NCBI GenBank assembly: GCA_947044365.1
Contig: OX345649.1
Span: forward strand, 5,815,687 to 5,879,686
Direction of reading: 5' to 3'
DNA: 64,000 nt
From: Petrosia ficiformis
Taxonomy: Eukaryota; Porifera; Demospongiae; Haplosclerida; Petrosiidae
Part shown: in pieces, positions 1-10,940 of the stretch
Layout: every line of letters starts with the position of its first letter
How positions within the stretch are numbered: the first letter of the stretch is position 1
Translations under genes and position numbers: made by a program
Notes under the pieces: generated by a model
The model's input: only the letters and a program-made list of their open reading frames with translations
Told to the model about the DNA's origin: nothing
Database searches by the model: none

Positions 1-2068
1 ATCAAGGGACCCTGAACACTTCTGGACCTCAGGACAGTGGATGACTGAAATGGGAGGTGGCTCTGATGTTGGTATGTCTTCCTCTTCAATAGATAATTAT
101 AGTATTATTTTATTTTCATAGCAAGAGGTACTTCAACCACTGCTATCCATCAAGGTGAAGGGAATATGTATCGTCTCCATGGTTACAAGTGGTTCAGCTC
201 AGCTACTGATGCTGACATGGCATTTACTCTAGCTAGAATACAAGATAACGATGGCATGGTTACTGAGGTAAGAGTAATGAGACTAAATCTCTTTAGTGAA
301 ATTATCATCCTCTTTCAGGGTACTCAAGGGCTCTCGCTATTTTATGTGGAGACAAAAGACCAGTATGGAATGTTGAATAATATATTAATTGAGGTATAAT
401 TAAATAGTAGTAGGAGCTCTATTTATATAGAATGTATGTTAGTATATCATCACTATTGTATAGAAACTAAAGAATAAACTTGGCACTCGACAATTACCAA
501 CAGCTGAACTCTTGTTAGATGGGACACTTGCTAAACTGGTAAATAGTTGATGATAATATTAATCTATAGTGATATTGTGTATTTAGATTGGGAAAGAAGG
601 CAGAGGAGTTGCTGGAATATCACCAATGTTAACAATAACAAGACTACACAATACAACATCAGCTGTTGGTACAATGAGACGGTAATTCTCCTATTTCATC
701 TTTCCACTTAATCCAGCCTCTTCTCTCTCTCTCTTCTCTTCTATCTATTCTTATATTTGCAGAATGTTACAATTGTCACGTGATTATTCCACAAAGAGAA
801 AGGCATTTGGAAAGTTCTTGGCAGAGCATCCATTACATATCAAAACATTAGCTGGTTTAGAGGTATTTATACTAACGAGAAAAATAATGATATTCATAGT
901 TTATTGATAGCTTGAAACTAGAGGATGTACGATATTTGCTATGGAACTTGCTAATTTATTAGGAAAGGAGGAACATGGCATCTCTTCAAGTGAAGAGTCA
1001 CTCATTTTACGTTTAATGATGCCTGTTGCAAAACTGTACACTGCTAAAAAGGTGAGGGTTTGGTCACATGACTATCACATGATTGTTATATCAATCTTAT
1101 ACAGTGTGTTGCAATTACATCAGAAGGACTGGAAAGTTTTGGTGGACTAGGTTACATTGAAGACAGCAGTTTACCTACCTTGTATAGAGATGCTCAGGTC
1201 AGTAATGAATATATTTAATATAGTGCAGATATGCAAACACATAATGAGTACATCTCTCTAAACAAATAAGTCTCTCCTTTTTTCTAAAGATTTCCATGGG
1301 AGAGTAGTTAGAGTATATTTGATGAGTTTATTGTAACCTATCTTTAAAGATTTGCATGCTTTCTAATTCATCTTGTCTTATATTTTGCAATAGGTATTAC
1401 CAATTTGGGAAGGTACTACTAATATATTGAGTTTAGACGTACTTAGAGCATTACAGAAATCCAATGGAGAGGTAATGGTATATCATATTATTATTAACCA
1501 ATAAGTATCAGAACCTTCTAGGCTATTCATGCATTAGTTAAACACACAAAGACTCGTACCAGTGTCAAAGACAGAATCCAACACTTTGAACTCCAGACTG
1601 AAGCTAATACTATTAATACATGGCTTGAAACTACTGTTGGATTTGTCAGCGAAGTTATGGAAAGTGATCCTTATATGATGGAAAATGCAGCGAGAGATTT
1701 TGCATTCACATTAGCTCATATTTACATAGGTGAACTCTCTTGTAGTGTGTATCTATTTTATAATCTTATTTGTAGGATCTCTTCTGCTTGAGAAAGCATG
1801 TCATACCTCATCATCTATGTTAGATATAATCACCATTAAAAGGTACTTGAATCAGTGTAAGGGAGATAACAGTTTGTAGTACATTATATAGTGTATGTTA
1901 GAGTCTATTACTAAATCTATGTAGAGATGGCATTTGGCTCCACATTTCATTTACTTTTACAGGTGGTGTCAAAAGGGAATTCCCCTTAGATCAGTAGACC
2001 ACTACAAATCACTTGAGAGTGAAAGAGATCTTCATCTAGTAATGGATGGATACAAAACCACAAAATAA
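1..2068 (+). CDS. AidB/ACDH-11-like acyl-CoA dehydrogenase, 3' part
   Basis: FAD-dependent acyl-CoA dehydrogenase of the AidB-like branch; the 5' part lies outside the window. The first exon reads an MTE-type motif followed by GGSDV, the signature that precedes the substrate and flavin loop in AidB proteins. Later exons give [10 protein letters not shown], a central helix with [27 protein letters not shown] and the C-terminal [16 protein letters not shown], all typical of the family. At least ten short GT-AG introns are visible, for example after 267 and from 394 to about 470. An extra C-terminal alpha-helical segment ends with TAA at 2066-2068. Family members dehydrogenate acyl-CoA thioesters, with long-chain fatty acids as substrates in the nematode homologue; the exact substrate here is unknown. 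The stop lies only 19 bp from the stop of the convergent peptidase gene. Confidence 0.87.
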
Positions 2069-2087
2069 ACCCAAAAAATAATATTAA

Positions 2088-3328
2088 TTAATAGTTTCTG
2101 TTATCAAATGCGTCTTTAATTTCTTTCATAAGTGTATCTCCTCCAGTTAGTACATCAATACAAGTAAAACACAATGCTTTACCAACTAACAGTGTCTTAG
2201 CATGAGCCTCTGGAGTATTAGCTATAGCTGTAAATTCTCTCGTATGGTTAACCTCTTTACCAGATCCAACCAAAAATAATGGATGTATCGTTGGAACAAC
2301 ATGCGAGACATTACCCATATCTGTTGATCCGGTACCTTCTGTTTCATTCTGGATTCCACTGATTCCAAGTGAATTCATATGATGCACATATATATCAGCA
2401 AGCACTTGATTTGATTTTATGTTTTCGTAAATCTTTCCAACATTTTTAATCTCCACACTACATCCTGTGGCTTGAGCAGCAGCATGGAAACAAGCTATCA
2501 CCTTCTCTTTCAATACGTCTAGCTCTTCTCGTGTTGGTGCTCTCACATAATAAAGGAGAGATGCTTTTTCAGGAATAATATTTGGTTTGACTCCTCCATT
2601 AGTGAACACAGCATGAACTTTCCAATTAGGCTTCATTTGTTGTCTCAAAACTGATACATTTGTATATGCTAGTACTGCAGCATCAAGAGCATTCACTCCT
2701 TCCCATGGAAATGCTGCGGCATGAGCTGCTTTACCTGTGAAATGAACCTCTAGTTCTTGGATGCATAAGCAAAATGGTATGGCAATTTCATGTGGATTAG
2801 GATGTGCCATAATCGCTATATCAACCCCATCAAATGCACCCCTCTCAATCATAAAGATCTTTCCTCCTCCTCCTTCCTCAGCTGGTGTACCCATCACTGT
2901 TATTGTTCCTGTAATACCAGACTCATTAGATTCTAAGAATCCTTTTACTCCAAGTCCTGCTGCTATCCCAGCTTCCGATATCAAGTTATGACCACAAGCA
3001 TGACCAATCTCTGGTAGAGCATCATATTCACACACTACACATACATTAGGATGTCCTGAACCAAACCTATAATAAAGAAATACACCTCAATACATGATGA
3101 TTCTATATTTCCGTATTCTTCTTACCTAGCTCTGAATGCAGTCTCTAGTCCACAGTAACCTCTATCTACAGAGAAACCTTTACTCTCTAAAAAGTCAGTG
3201 AGAAGTTTATGAGCAAAGTGTTCTTGAAAGTCTAATTCAGGATTCTTCCATATTTCCACACTAAGACTCCTCAACTCTTCTGTGTGATCATCAATAATAG
3301 AAGATGCTACTTGCTTGCTGTCAGCCAT
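2088..3328 (-). CDS. PM20D2-like M20 peptidase, copy 1
   Basis: M20 metallopeptidase of the PM20D2 type; in mammals this family hydrolyses beta-alanyl-lysine-type dipeptides. Two exons (3126-3328 and 2088-3066) join in frame to give 393 residues, the usual family length. The start is the ATG at 3328, matching the MADxK start of copy 2. Metal-binding signatures are visible: CEYDALPEIGHACGHN and GTPAEEGGGGK, then a dimerisation segment with GKAAHAAAFPWEG and a late GSTDMGNVSH motif. It is a tandem duplicate of the gene at 3377-4596, with the same intron position and long stretches that are almost identical at DNA level. The two copies differ mainly in the substrate-side segments near 2380-2480 and 2740-2790. 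No pseudogene lesion is seen. Confidence 0.9.
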
Positions 3329-3376
3329 TTTTGCAGAATAAAAGGTGTGGCAGCTTATTAATTGCATTTAATAAAA

Positions 3377-4596
3377 TCAGTCTTTAATTTCTTTCATAAG
3401 TGTTTCTCCTCCAGTTAGTACATCAATACAAGTAAAACACAATGCTTTACCAACTAACAGTGTCTTATCATGAGCCTCTGGAGTATTAGCTATAGCTGTG
3501 AATTCTCTCGTATGGTTGACCTCTTTACCAGATCCAACATGAAATGCTGGATGAAGAGATGGCAAAACATGAGAAACATTCCCCATATCTGTTGACCATG
3601 ACTGATTCAATTCATATCTGTATTCCATTATTCCTACTGACTCTAAATTCTTTGCATAAAGCTTAGCAAGTGTTAGATTTGAAATCATATTATCATACGT
3701 TTTACTAGCTTTGCTAATCTCCACACTACATCCTGTTGCTTGAGCAGCAGCATGGAAACAAGCTATCATCTTCTCTCTCAATACATCCAGCTCTTCTCGT
3801 GTTGGTGCTCTCATATAGTAGTTAAGAGATGCTTTCTCTGGAATAATATTTGGTTTGACTCCTCCATTAGTGAAGATACCATGAACTCTCCAATTAGGTT
3901 TCATTTGTTGTCTCAAAACTGATACATTTGTATATGCTAGTACTGCAGCGTCAAGAGCATTCACTCCTTCCCATGGAAATGCTGCAGCATGAGCTGCTTT
4001 ACCTGTGAAACAAATGTTGATATTTGCTCTTGCATTTATGTGAGATACAACACACTCCCATGGACTAGGATGTGCCATAATTGCTATATCAACCCCATCG
4101 AATCCACCCCTCTCAATCATAAAGATCTTTCCTCCTCCTCCTTCCTCAGCTGGTGTACCCATCACTGTTATTGTTCCTGTAATACCAGACTCATTAGATT
4201 CTAAGAATCCTTTTACTCCAAGTCCTGCTGCTATCCCAGCTTCCGATATCAAGTTATGACCACAAGCATGACCAATATCTGGTAGAGCATCATATTCACA
4301 CACTACACATACATTAGGATGTCCTGAACCAAACCTATAATAAAGAAATACACCTCAATACATGATGATTCTATATTTCTGTATTTTTCTTACCTAGCTC
4401 TGAATGCAGTCTCTAGTCCACAGTAACCTCTATCTACAGAGAAACCTTTACTCTCTAAGAAGTCAGTGAGAAGTTTATGAGCAAAGTGTTCTTCAAATTT
4501 CAACTCAGGCTTCTTCCATATTTGGTTACTGATACTTCTCAATTCTTCTCTATTATCTGCAATAACAGAAGAGGCTAGTGTCTTGGTATCAGCCAT
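3377..4596 (-). CDS. PM20D2-like M20 peptidase, copy 2
   Basis: Tandem paralogue of the preceding peptidase. Exons 4394-4596 and 3377-4334 splice in frame to 386 residues. It has the same metal-site motifs (CEYDALPDIGHACGHN, TPAEEGGGGK, STDMGNVSH). Unlike copy 1 it has ASINYYMRAP-type and AKASKTYDN-type replacements and a shorter C-terminus. The start ATG at 4596 lies 51 bp from the start of the two-pore channel on the other strand, so the two probably share one bidirectional promoter. It probably hydrolyses small peptide or acyl-amino-acid conjugates in the cytosol; the substrate is inferred from the family. Confidence 0.9.
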
Positions 4597-4647
4597 CTAA
4601 ACGGGGGTGGATTGCATTGCACAACACGCCTCCGTGAAGAAATAGTA

Positions 4648-7600
4648 ATGTCGGAGCATAATCACTTGGGTTTATCGGTAATCACTGAAGTGGAACAAGT
4701 TGATGAATACTCTGAAGCAGCCATGTCTTCCTTTTATGCTTCAATGGATGAAAATCTTCCAGAAGAGATTTATGCAAGTAAGTGTATTCTATTATACTCA
4801 TTGCACCATTGATTGATATGCTTGCAGGTGAAGCCTACCCAAATTCTAAACACAAGGTATATAAATTATAATAGTAATTACTGATGATGTTATTACTATT
4901 CTATATTTATAGCAAGCAGCTCTTCTTATTCATAAGGGAGAAGACAATGAGAAATTTGCAACAACAAATAACACACGAAGATCTGAGTTAGCATATCAGA
5001 TAATTCATCATCCTGCATACTATTGGTTCAATCTTCTCACTGCACTAGCTCTACTGCTACTAGCAGTGGAAGAAGAGCCATCAGTAGATACAGATCAACT
5101 TTCAAATGGAGTGGAATTAGTAAGTGACTGTTATATAGAGGAGAAAAAACCATCAAAGTTTTAAATTTCAGTTTGTGTTCTGTTTGTACTTGTTTGAAAT
5201 TACTATTACCTCATATCAAATGAAGTACTAATGTAATAATAATCACATTGATCTACTTTAGTAATACCAGCCATTTATATATAGTTACAATATACTAGTA
5301 ATAACATACTATATACTACATAATATACAGATACTACACCTACATTTTCCAGCAGGAAACAATAATAATTTTGTTGTTTTATCTATTTTCATGTAATAAC
5401 TGATGGTAGTATATTCCAGTAGTTGGCATGTGTTGTATTTTATTCTATATATACTGTTACATTCTATATCAACATTCCTATAGTCACATCGTATATCTGA
5501 ACTAATACTACTCTTGTTTCTCGGGTTTAATCTTTTGTTGCGTCTTGTCTGGTTAGGACCAAAATTATTTTTCAGAAGTCGTGGAATATTTGTGGTTAGT
5601 TATCAATAGCTTGGTGTGTTCCTCATTTATGCACCATTTCTCTACATAGAGTATTTTCATCATTATAATGTTCATTGAGGCATTCTTCATATTGACATTG
5701 AATAGACGACATATACGAATCACACGTGCTCTTCGACCTTTCATATTACTAGATACATTTTTGATGTCTAGTGTTAGAAGGTCAGAAGAGATTACTATCA
5801 GTGTATATAGTAGTGCTATATAGCTACCATTATAACTAATCTATACTGTTTCTCTTTATAGAGTTGTACGTCAGATATTCTCATGTTTAAAATATATCTT
5901 TGATATCATGTTGATCTTATTCTTCCTCATAGCTGTGTTTGCACTGATGGGTAAGAGAAAATGAAAATTATTTTCAAAAATTATTCTACATTCTTATTGT
6001 CATCACTATAGCTTATTTCTTATTTAGCGGTAATAACAAAATTGTAAGAAACAAATTATAACTATAATAACACTTATATTTCCAGTTTATTATAATATTA
6101 TTTTTATTATATATATATAGTATTTTGATGACTTGGACAAAAGCTTTGTTAGTATGTTAATCACTTTAACAACAGCAAAGTGAGTTTAATTATTACATCT
6201 AACATTATCCAGATACGAGTAATGTTCATACACAAATAAAAGCTCATCTTTGAGCTAGTAGTGACATGTAGCAAAGACTATATTATAATATTCTGTGGAC
6301 TTCAATGCTAATATATTATAATAGACAGTTATAGTAAACAGAAAATTAATATTCTCATAATAACTATTTATCATCTCATTATGTTCTCATTATGCTGTAT
6401 ATCACTCATTTCCCTTTCCATTGTTCATTTGTAAAACATATTCTCTTTTTTCACTTAATTTATTATTTAGCCATCCTGATGTTTTCATGGAGTCATATTT
6501 ATCTAGTCCAGCTGCACCTTTCTTCTTCATGGTATACATGTTTGTGACTTTCTACTATTTCTCAAATGTGGTATGTATATCAGTTAATATATCTACTTAT
6601 ACATACAAAACTAATGACTACATCACAGCTTTTAGCAGTGGTGTTTGCAAAATTCAAAGAAGCAGAGAAGAAAAAATATAAACGATTGTTTCTTCATAGG
6701 CGGTAAAAAACCTTTTCACCTTTTCTTGTGGTTTGGTTTGTTTAATGATTTGTATTTTAGATCAGCCCTTCGTAAAGCATATGATATATTAAAGGGAGAG
6801 GAAGGAATTGAATTTGTTGATTTCCTTTGTTGTATGCAACTATATAAACCACAACTAAGTGAGTCCCTTCATGTGTATTAATAAGGTAATGAGTACTATT
6901 CATTAGCTGCTCATGAATTGATGTGTGTATTTAAAAGTCTTAAACAAACCCCTGATGGAACATGTAAGACAATATCTTGGGATGGGTTTAGTGGGTTATA
7001 TGAAAATCTTGGATTGAAATGGGAGATGGTAAGTTACCATGAATATTCCTTGTATTCAACATATACCTTTACATCAAATTAGATCCACAAGACTGGATAT
7101 GCAGTTGCCTGGTATGAAGATATGAAATGTTTGTCTTTACGAACTAGAATTATTATGAAGGGTAAGTGTGAATCAATGTGGATGTCATCTTTTATCACAT
7201 GTTTTAGGAGTTCACCACTTCATTAGACACTGGATATTTGATAGTATCATGAGTGAGTTAACAGATGTATTAATAAATGAATGATGTAGTAGATTAGAGG
7301 ATGAGATAAATGAATGGATGAATGAATGAGTGGATGGATGAACGAATAGATGGATAAATGAACGAGTGGATGAATGATGGGATGTATTGATGAATGGATG
7401 AGTGAATGGATGAATGGGTAAATAAATGAGTGGATGAATGGATGAACAAGTGGATAGAATAGTAGTACTAAAGAAGACATTCATAATTTAATTACAGCTG
7501 GTGTAGTGCTAAGTAATCTACTATTTTTGACAATATTCATTGCTGTTAAGGAAGATGAATGTGGTAAGTAACACACTACATATTGTGTGAAGATTATATT

Positions 7601-8041
7601 AATTTTATTTATGAAAGATAAAAAAGGAGTTGATCAGTTTTGTGCTCCAAGACAAACTATTGGTTTGGTGGGTTCCTTTATATTCAATTTCAGTAAGTAT
7701 AATGACAATACACAATAACTCATCAAGTTGTTTTCTCTTAGTATATATTGGAGAAATATCAGTGAGGTTATTCTTGGATGGTCCAGTCAAATATTTTAGA
7801 AAATGGTGGAATTGGTGAGTGAATAAATAACTGGTGAATATAACAAGAGAATTTGATGTAACGATTCACAGGATGGACTTTATTTTAGTGGTAGGACCTT
7901 TTGTTTGTCTATGTATAGAGATATTTCTTATTTTCGGAGATAAGGAAGTTAGGTTTTTGGCAATGGCACGCCCTCTAAAATTACTTAGGTATATACATAC
8001 ATACATGATTATATACATACATACATACATACATACATACA

Positions 8042-8075
<34 letters not shown>

Positions 8076-9415
8076 CATACATACAAACATTGATATAGAA
8101 TATTGAAGTTAAAGAGGAACTATTTATATTTGATTCGTATAATGATTGTCTTGGCTGAAAGATTGATAAGGTATGGTATGTATTATATCACAATGATGTC
8201 ATTATTCCACATTACAGTGTATTGGTGCTCCTTCTACTTGTATTTTATGTATATGCAATTATTGGTATGGAGATATTCAGTGGACCTGATGATAGAGTAT
8301 ATCCTGGATGTTGGTAAGTGATGTATGCAATCTATATAATTATAATAATAAATATCACATAGCTCGGGTGGCTGGTATAATATTGAACGATATTATTCAA
8401 ATAATGGATCAATAGACGACAATGCAAATTTATTCTGGTTGAATAACTTTGATAATATCACGAGAAGTTATGGTATGATGTCAATCATGAATACAATCTG
8501 TTAATCTTTGTACCCTCTAATCTGTAGTTACATTATATGAGTTGATGGTTGTTAATAACTGGTTTATTCAAATGGTGAGTTCATTACTAGTTACTGAAAT
8601 TTAATGACTTTATTATTAAAATACAGGAAGGTTTTGTGTCAACTACTAGTGCAGCAGCCAGAATCTTTTTCATTCTTTTCTGGATAACAACTACAGTGAG
8701 TATATTTGTTGGGTTTTTACAGACATGAAACTATTATCTCTCCATACAGCTCGTAGTTAACATAGCTATTGTATATATAATTGATTCATTTGAGTCAGGT
8801 ATTTTAGCACTCGGACAGAATGAAAACTCCATGATAGGAGAAACATCAGGTCTGTGGAGGGGAGGAAGGATTGAAAGTGATTATTAAAGTGTTATTTTTT
8901 TGCAGACTTGAAGAAAGTTGTGAGATTGCAATTATTAATCGATGATGTTGATGAAATGGAGGCTGCAGTAAATATAACATGTCCACCTTATAATATGAGA
9001 AATAGATTATCACTGAGACACTATTTAAGAAAACTAAAGACCATTAAATCATCAACAATACTAGTATGCAAGTAATTTGATCTATCTATCATCAATCTGA
9101 TTATCTATTCATTTTATAAGTGGTACAAAGGTGAATTTCGTGGCAAAAGAATAATGAATAATGAAGACTTGAGAAGGTTCATTTATAAGGCAGATCTTGA
9201 TGTAAGTCATGTGACTTTTATAATAACCACACATTAATCATGTGATAATGGTATGTATATAGGTATGGCGTGAAGAACATGACCAGAGGGACAATATACC
9301 CACAGAACTGCTGTTCCCTACCTCATATCGTGGTACCCCTCGTGAACATTTTAAAATCATCAGAAAATATGTATGGAAAAAATTCAAACAAATTGTGCAA
9401 TATATATTGGGATAA
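4648..9415 (+). CDS. Two-pore cation channel (TPC), copy 1
   Basis: Endolysosomal two-pore channel with two six-transmembrane repeats; family members conduct Na+/Ca2+ from acidic stores under PI(3,5)P2 or NAADP control. The start is the ATG at 4648. About 20 small exons follow. Repeat I shows S1 (IIHHPAYYWFNLLTALALLL), an S4-type segment with ITRALRPFILLDTF, and a pore reading TLTTA-NHPDVF, which matches the TPC filter I. Repeat II has a filter VVNNWF followed by QMEGF, then S6 and a cytosolic tail ending with TAA at 9413-9415. The exon after 5565 encodes only about 19 residues of S2, so the S2-S3 linker seen in copy 2 (44-49 kb) appears absent. Introns hold a GGATGAAT minisatellite and a CATA microsatellite. 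Confidence 0.85.
7280..7455 (+). repeat. GGATGAATG-type minisatellite in TPC intron
   Basis: Degenerate tandem repeat built from GGATGAAT/GGATGAGT units inside an intron of the first two-pore channel. The uninterrupted reading frames on the opposite strand are a by-product of the repeat. Similar arrays lie in introns of LIS1 and MMAB. Confidence 0.85.
7990..8090 (+). repeat. (CATA)n microsatellite
   Basis: Near-perfect run of CATA units in a short intron of the two-pore channel, directly after the exon ending in ARPLKLL. No function is evident. Confidence 0.9.
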
Positions 9416-9594
9416 TTATATATATATAACAGTAATATTATAGTATGTTCTATTTTATAGTTAAAGGCATGGAGTGATATATTTTAACTTTTTAAAACAA
9501 ATTTTTAACAAAACATGACACATAATATTCTGTATATTGACAACTGACTTAAAACAAATGAAATCATCAAATTAAATAATAGTATACTGTATGA

Positions 9595-10629
9595 TCAGTA
9601 TCTCCAGGTAGCAAACTGCTTCATGGTTGAAGGTGAACTGGTAACTTCAACATTACTGAATTTACGTGCCCATTGTTTGTGATAGTCAACTGCACCACAA
9701 AAAACCATGACCTTACAATGAATTCCAGCTGTACGGAGTTTGGACACAAAGTCTTCCCCTCCTCGTCCAGCAGTAATGGCACGATAATCTGTTCCATTTT
9801 TCTTTTTCTTAAGTGCTTCGAGAGCTTTAGAAGAATTAGAAGTTGCATACAAACTTATACCTTTCTCTTGTTTTAGTTCGTGAGTATATCCGCTATTTTC
9901 AGAGTTTGATATATTGGGATCAACCCAAACAACTTCTCGTGTCACTCTAGTAAAAGATACTGTAAAACGAGGATAGACATCAACAGGAAGTTTGAGAGCA
10001 TACTCAATGGCAAAAAATTGATTTAGTGCTGTGGTAACATGTCCATCTTTGGTTACCCAAGCCCAATGGGATTCTAAATAGCTTGGTATTTCTTCACCAT
10101 ATTTCATCTGATGAATTTGCTTTGTTCTTCGCAATAGAGCAAGACAGCCAAGAAGTTTACAAGTTGTCCCAACAGGTATAGGCTCATAGTAATTATGTAG
10201 TTGTATTTTGGAATCATCTTTGATGTAGGAAGCTGCATATTCCGGATATGGGGATGAGTAGATGCCTTTTCCAATATAGCCTGCATCGGTGTCTCCCCAG
10301 TGATCGTCATTCAAGCTAAACCCTATGTCGAAAATAGAGTTGTAGTTGCTCTGTTTAGTACCATGAAAAACTAAATGAGGATTTGGATTTGCTAAATCAA
10401 GATGTGATCGAAATGTGTCTGATCGTGCATAAGGAGCATTTACAATCTGTAGCTCATCAAAGCGAAACGAATGAGGACAGTGCAATAATCGTTCATCAAA
10501 AATTCCCTCAAACTTTTCATAAATGTAACCACCAGGATTTAGAGTTTTCAGACTATTTGATGCACAGCCATGACTCTTGTCACCATTGAGAAATTCAGTA
10601 ACCTCTGATTTAGTCAATTGTGAATTCAT
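9595..10629 (-). CDS. PARP-like ADP-ribosyltransferase, single exon
   Basis: 344-residue intronless protein whose middle matches a PARP-type catalytic fold. LVFHGTKQSNYNSIF supplies His89, KGIYSSPYPEYAASY supplies Tyr124, and NQFFAIEYALKLP supplies Glu209, giving an H-Y-E triad of the kind that supports poly- or mono-ADP-ribosylation. The 60 C-terminal residues contain an alternating hydrophobic pattern (KVMVFCGAVDYHKQW) that could be a small separate alpha/beta module; I do not recognise it. The start is the first ATG at 10629; an upstream in-frame GTG is not a credible start. A TATA-like stretch lies about 85 bp upstream. Substrate and location are unknown. No known accessory domain (WWE, macro, zinc finger) is visible. 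Confidence 0.72.
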   Translation of the reverse strand: MNSQLTKSEVTEFLNGDKSHGCASNSLKTLNPGGYIYEKFEGIFDERLLHCPHSFRFDELQIVNAPYARSDTFRSHLDLANPNPHLVFHGTKQSNYNSIFDIGFSLNDDHWGDTDAGYIGKGIYSSPYPEYAASYIKDDSKIQLHNYYEPIPVGTTCKLLGCLALLRRTKQIHQMKYGEEIPSYLESHWAWVTKDGHVTTALNQFFAIEYALKLPVDVYPRFTVSFTRVTREVVWVDPNISNSENSGYTHELKQEKGISLYATSNSSKALEALKKKKNGTDYRAITAGRGGEDFVSKLRTAGIHCKVMVFCGAVDYHKQWARKFSNVEVTSSPSTMKQFATWRY

Positions 10630-10940
10630 TAGTAAACGTGACACAAAGTTACTCTGCTCTTTAATACAAACAACTCACTGTACACTAGTATTGCAGCCAT
10701 GCAATTTGCTATATTTATACTATATACAGTAAAACAAAATGCATTCACAGCAAAATAGGGTTTATAATTATGATTGCAAGGTCATCACTATAAACATGAG
10801 AACAGATGACTTAATTCACTATGGAATGGTGTGTTGAATAACATTTCACATGTACCCAACTGATGAATTTGCAAGTTTTTACACACAGTGTACTTTTAAA
10901 CATTCTTTCAAACATTCTTTCTTTTACAAGGTAAACATCA

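Noticed and set aside
7212..7484. Serine/histidine-rich frames opposite the TPC gene
   Set aside because: Translation of the GGATGAAT minisatellite in an intron.
10630..10644. GTG start five codons upstream of the ADP-ribosyltransferase ATG
   Set aside because: Non-ATG starts are not expected for a nuclear gene and an ATG lies immediately downstream.
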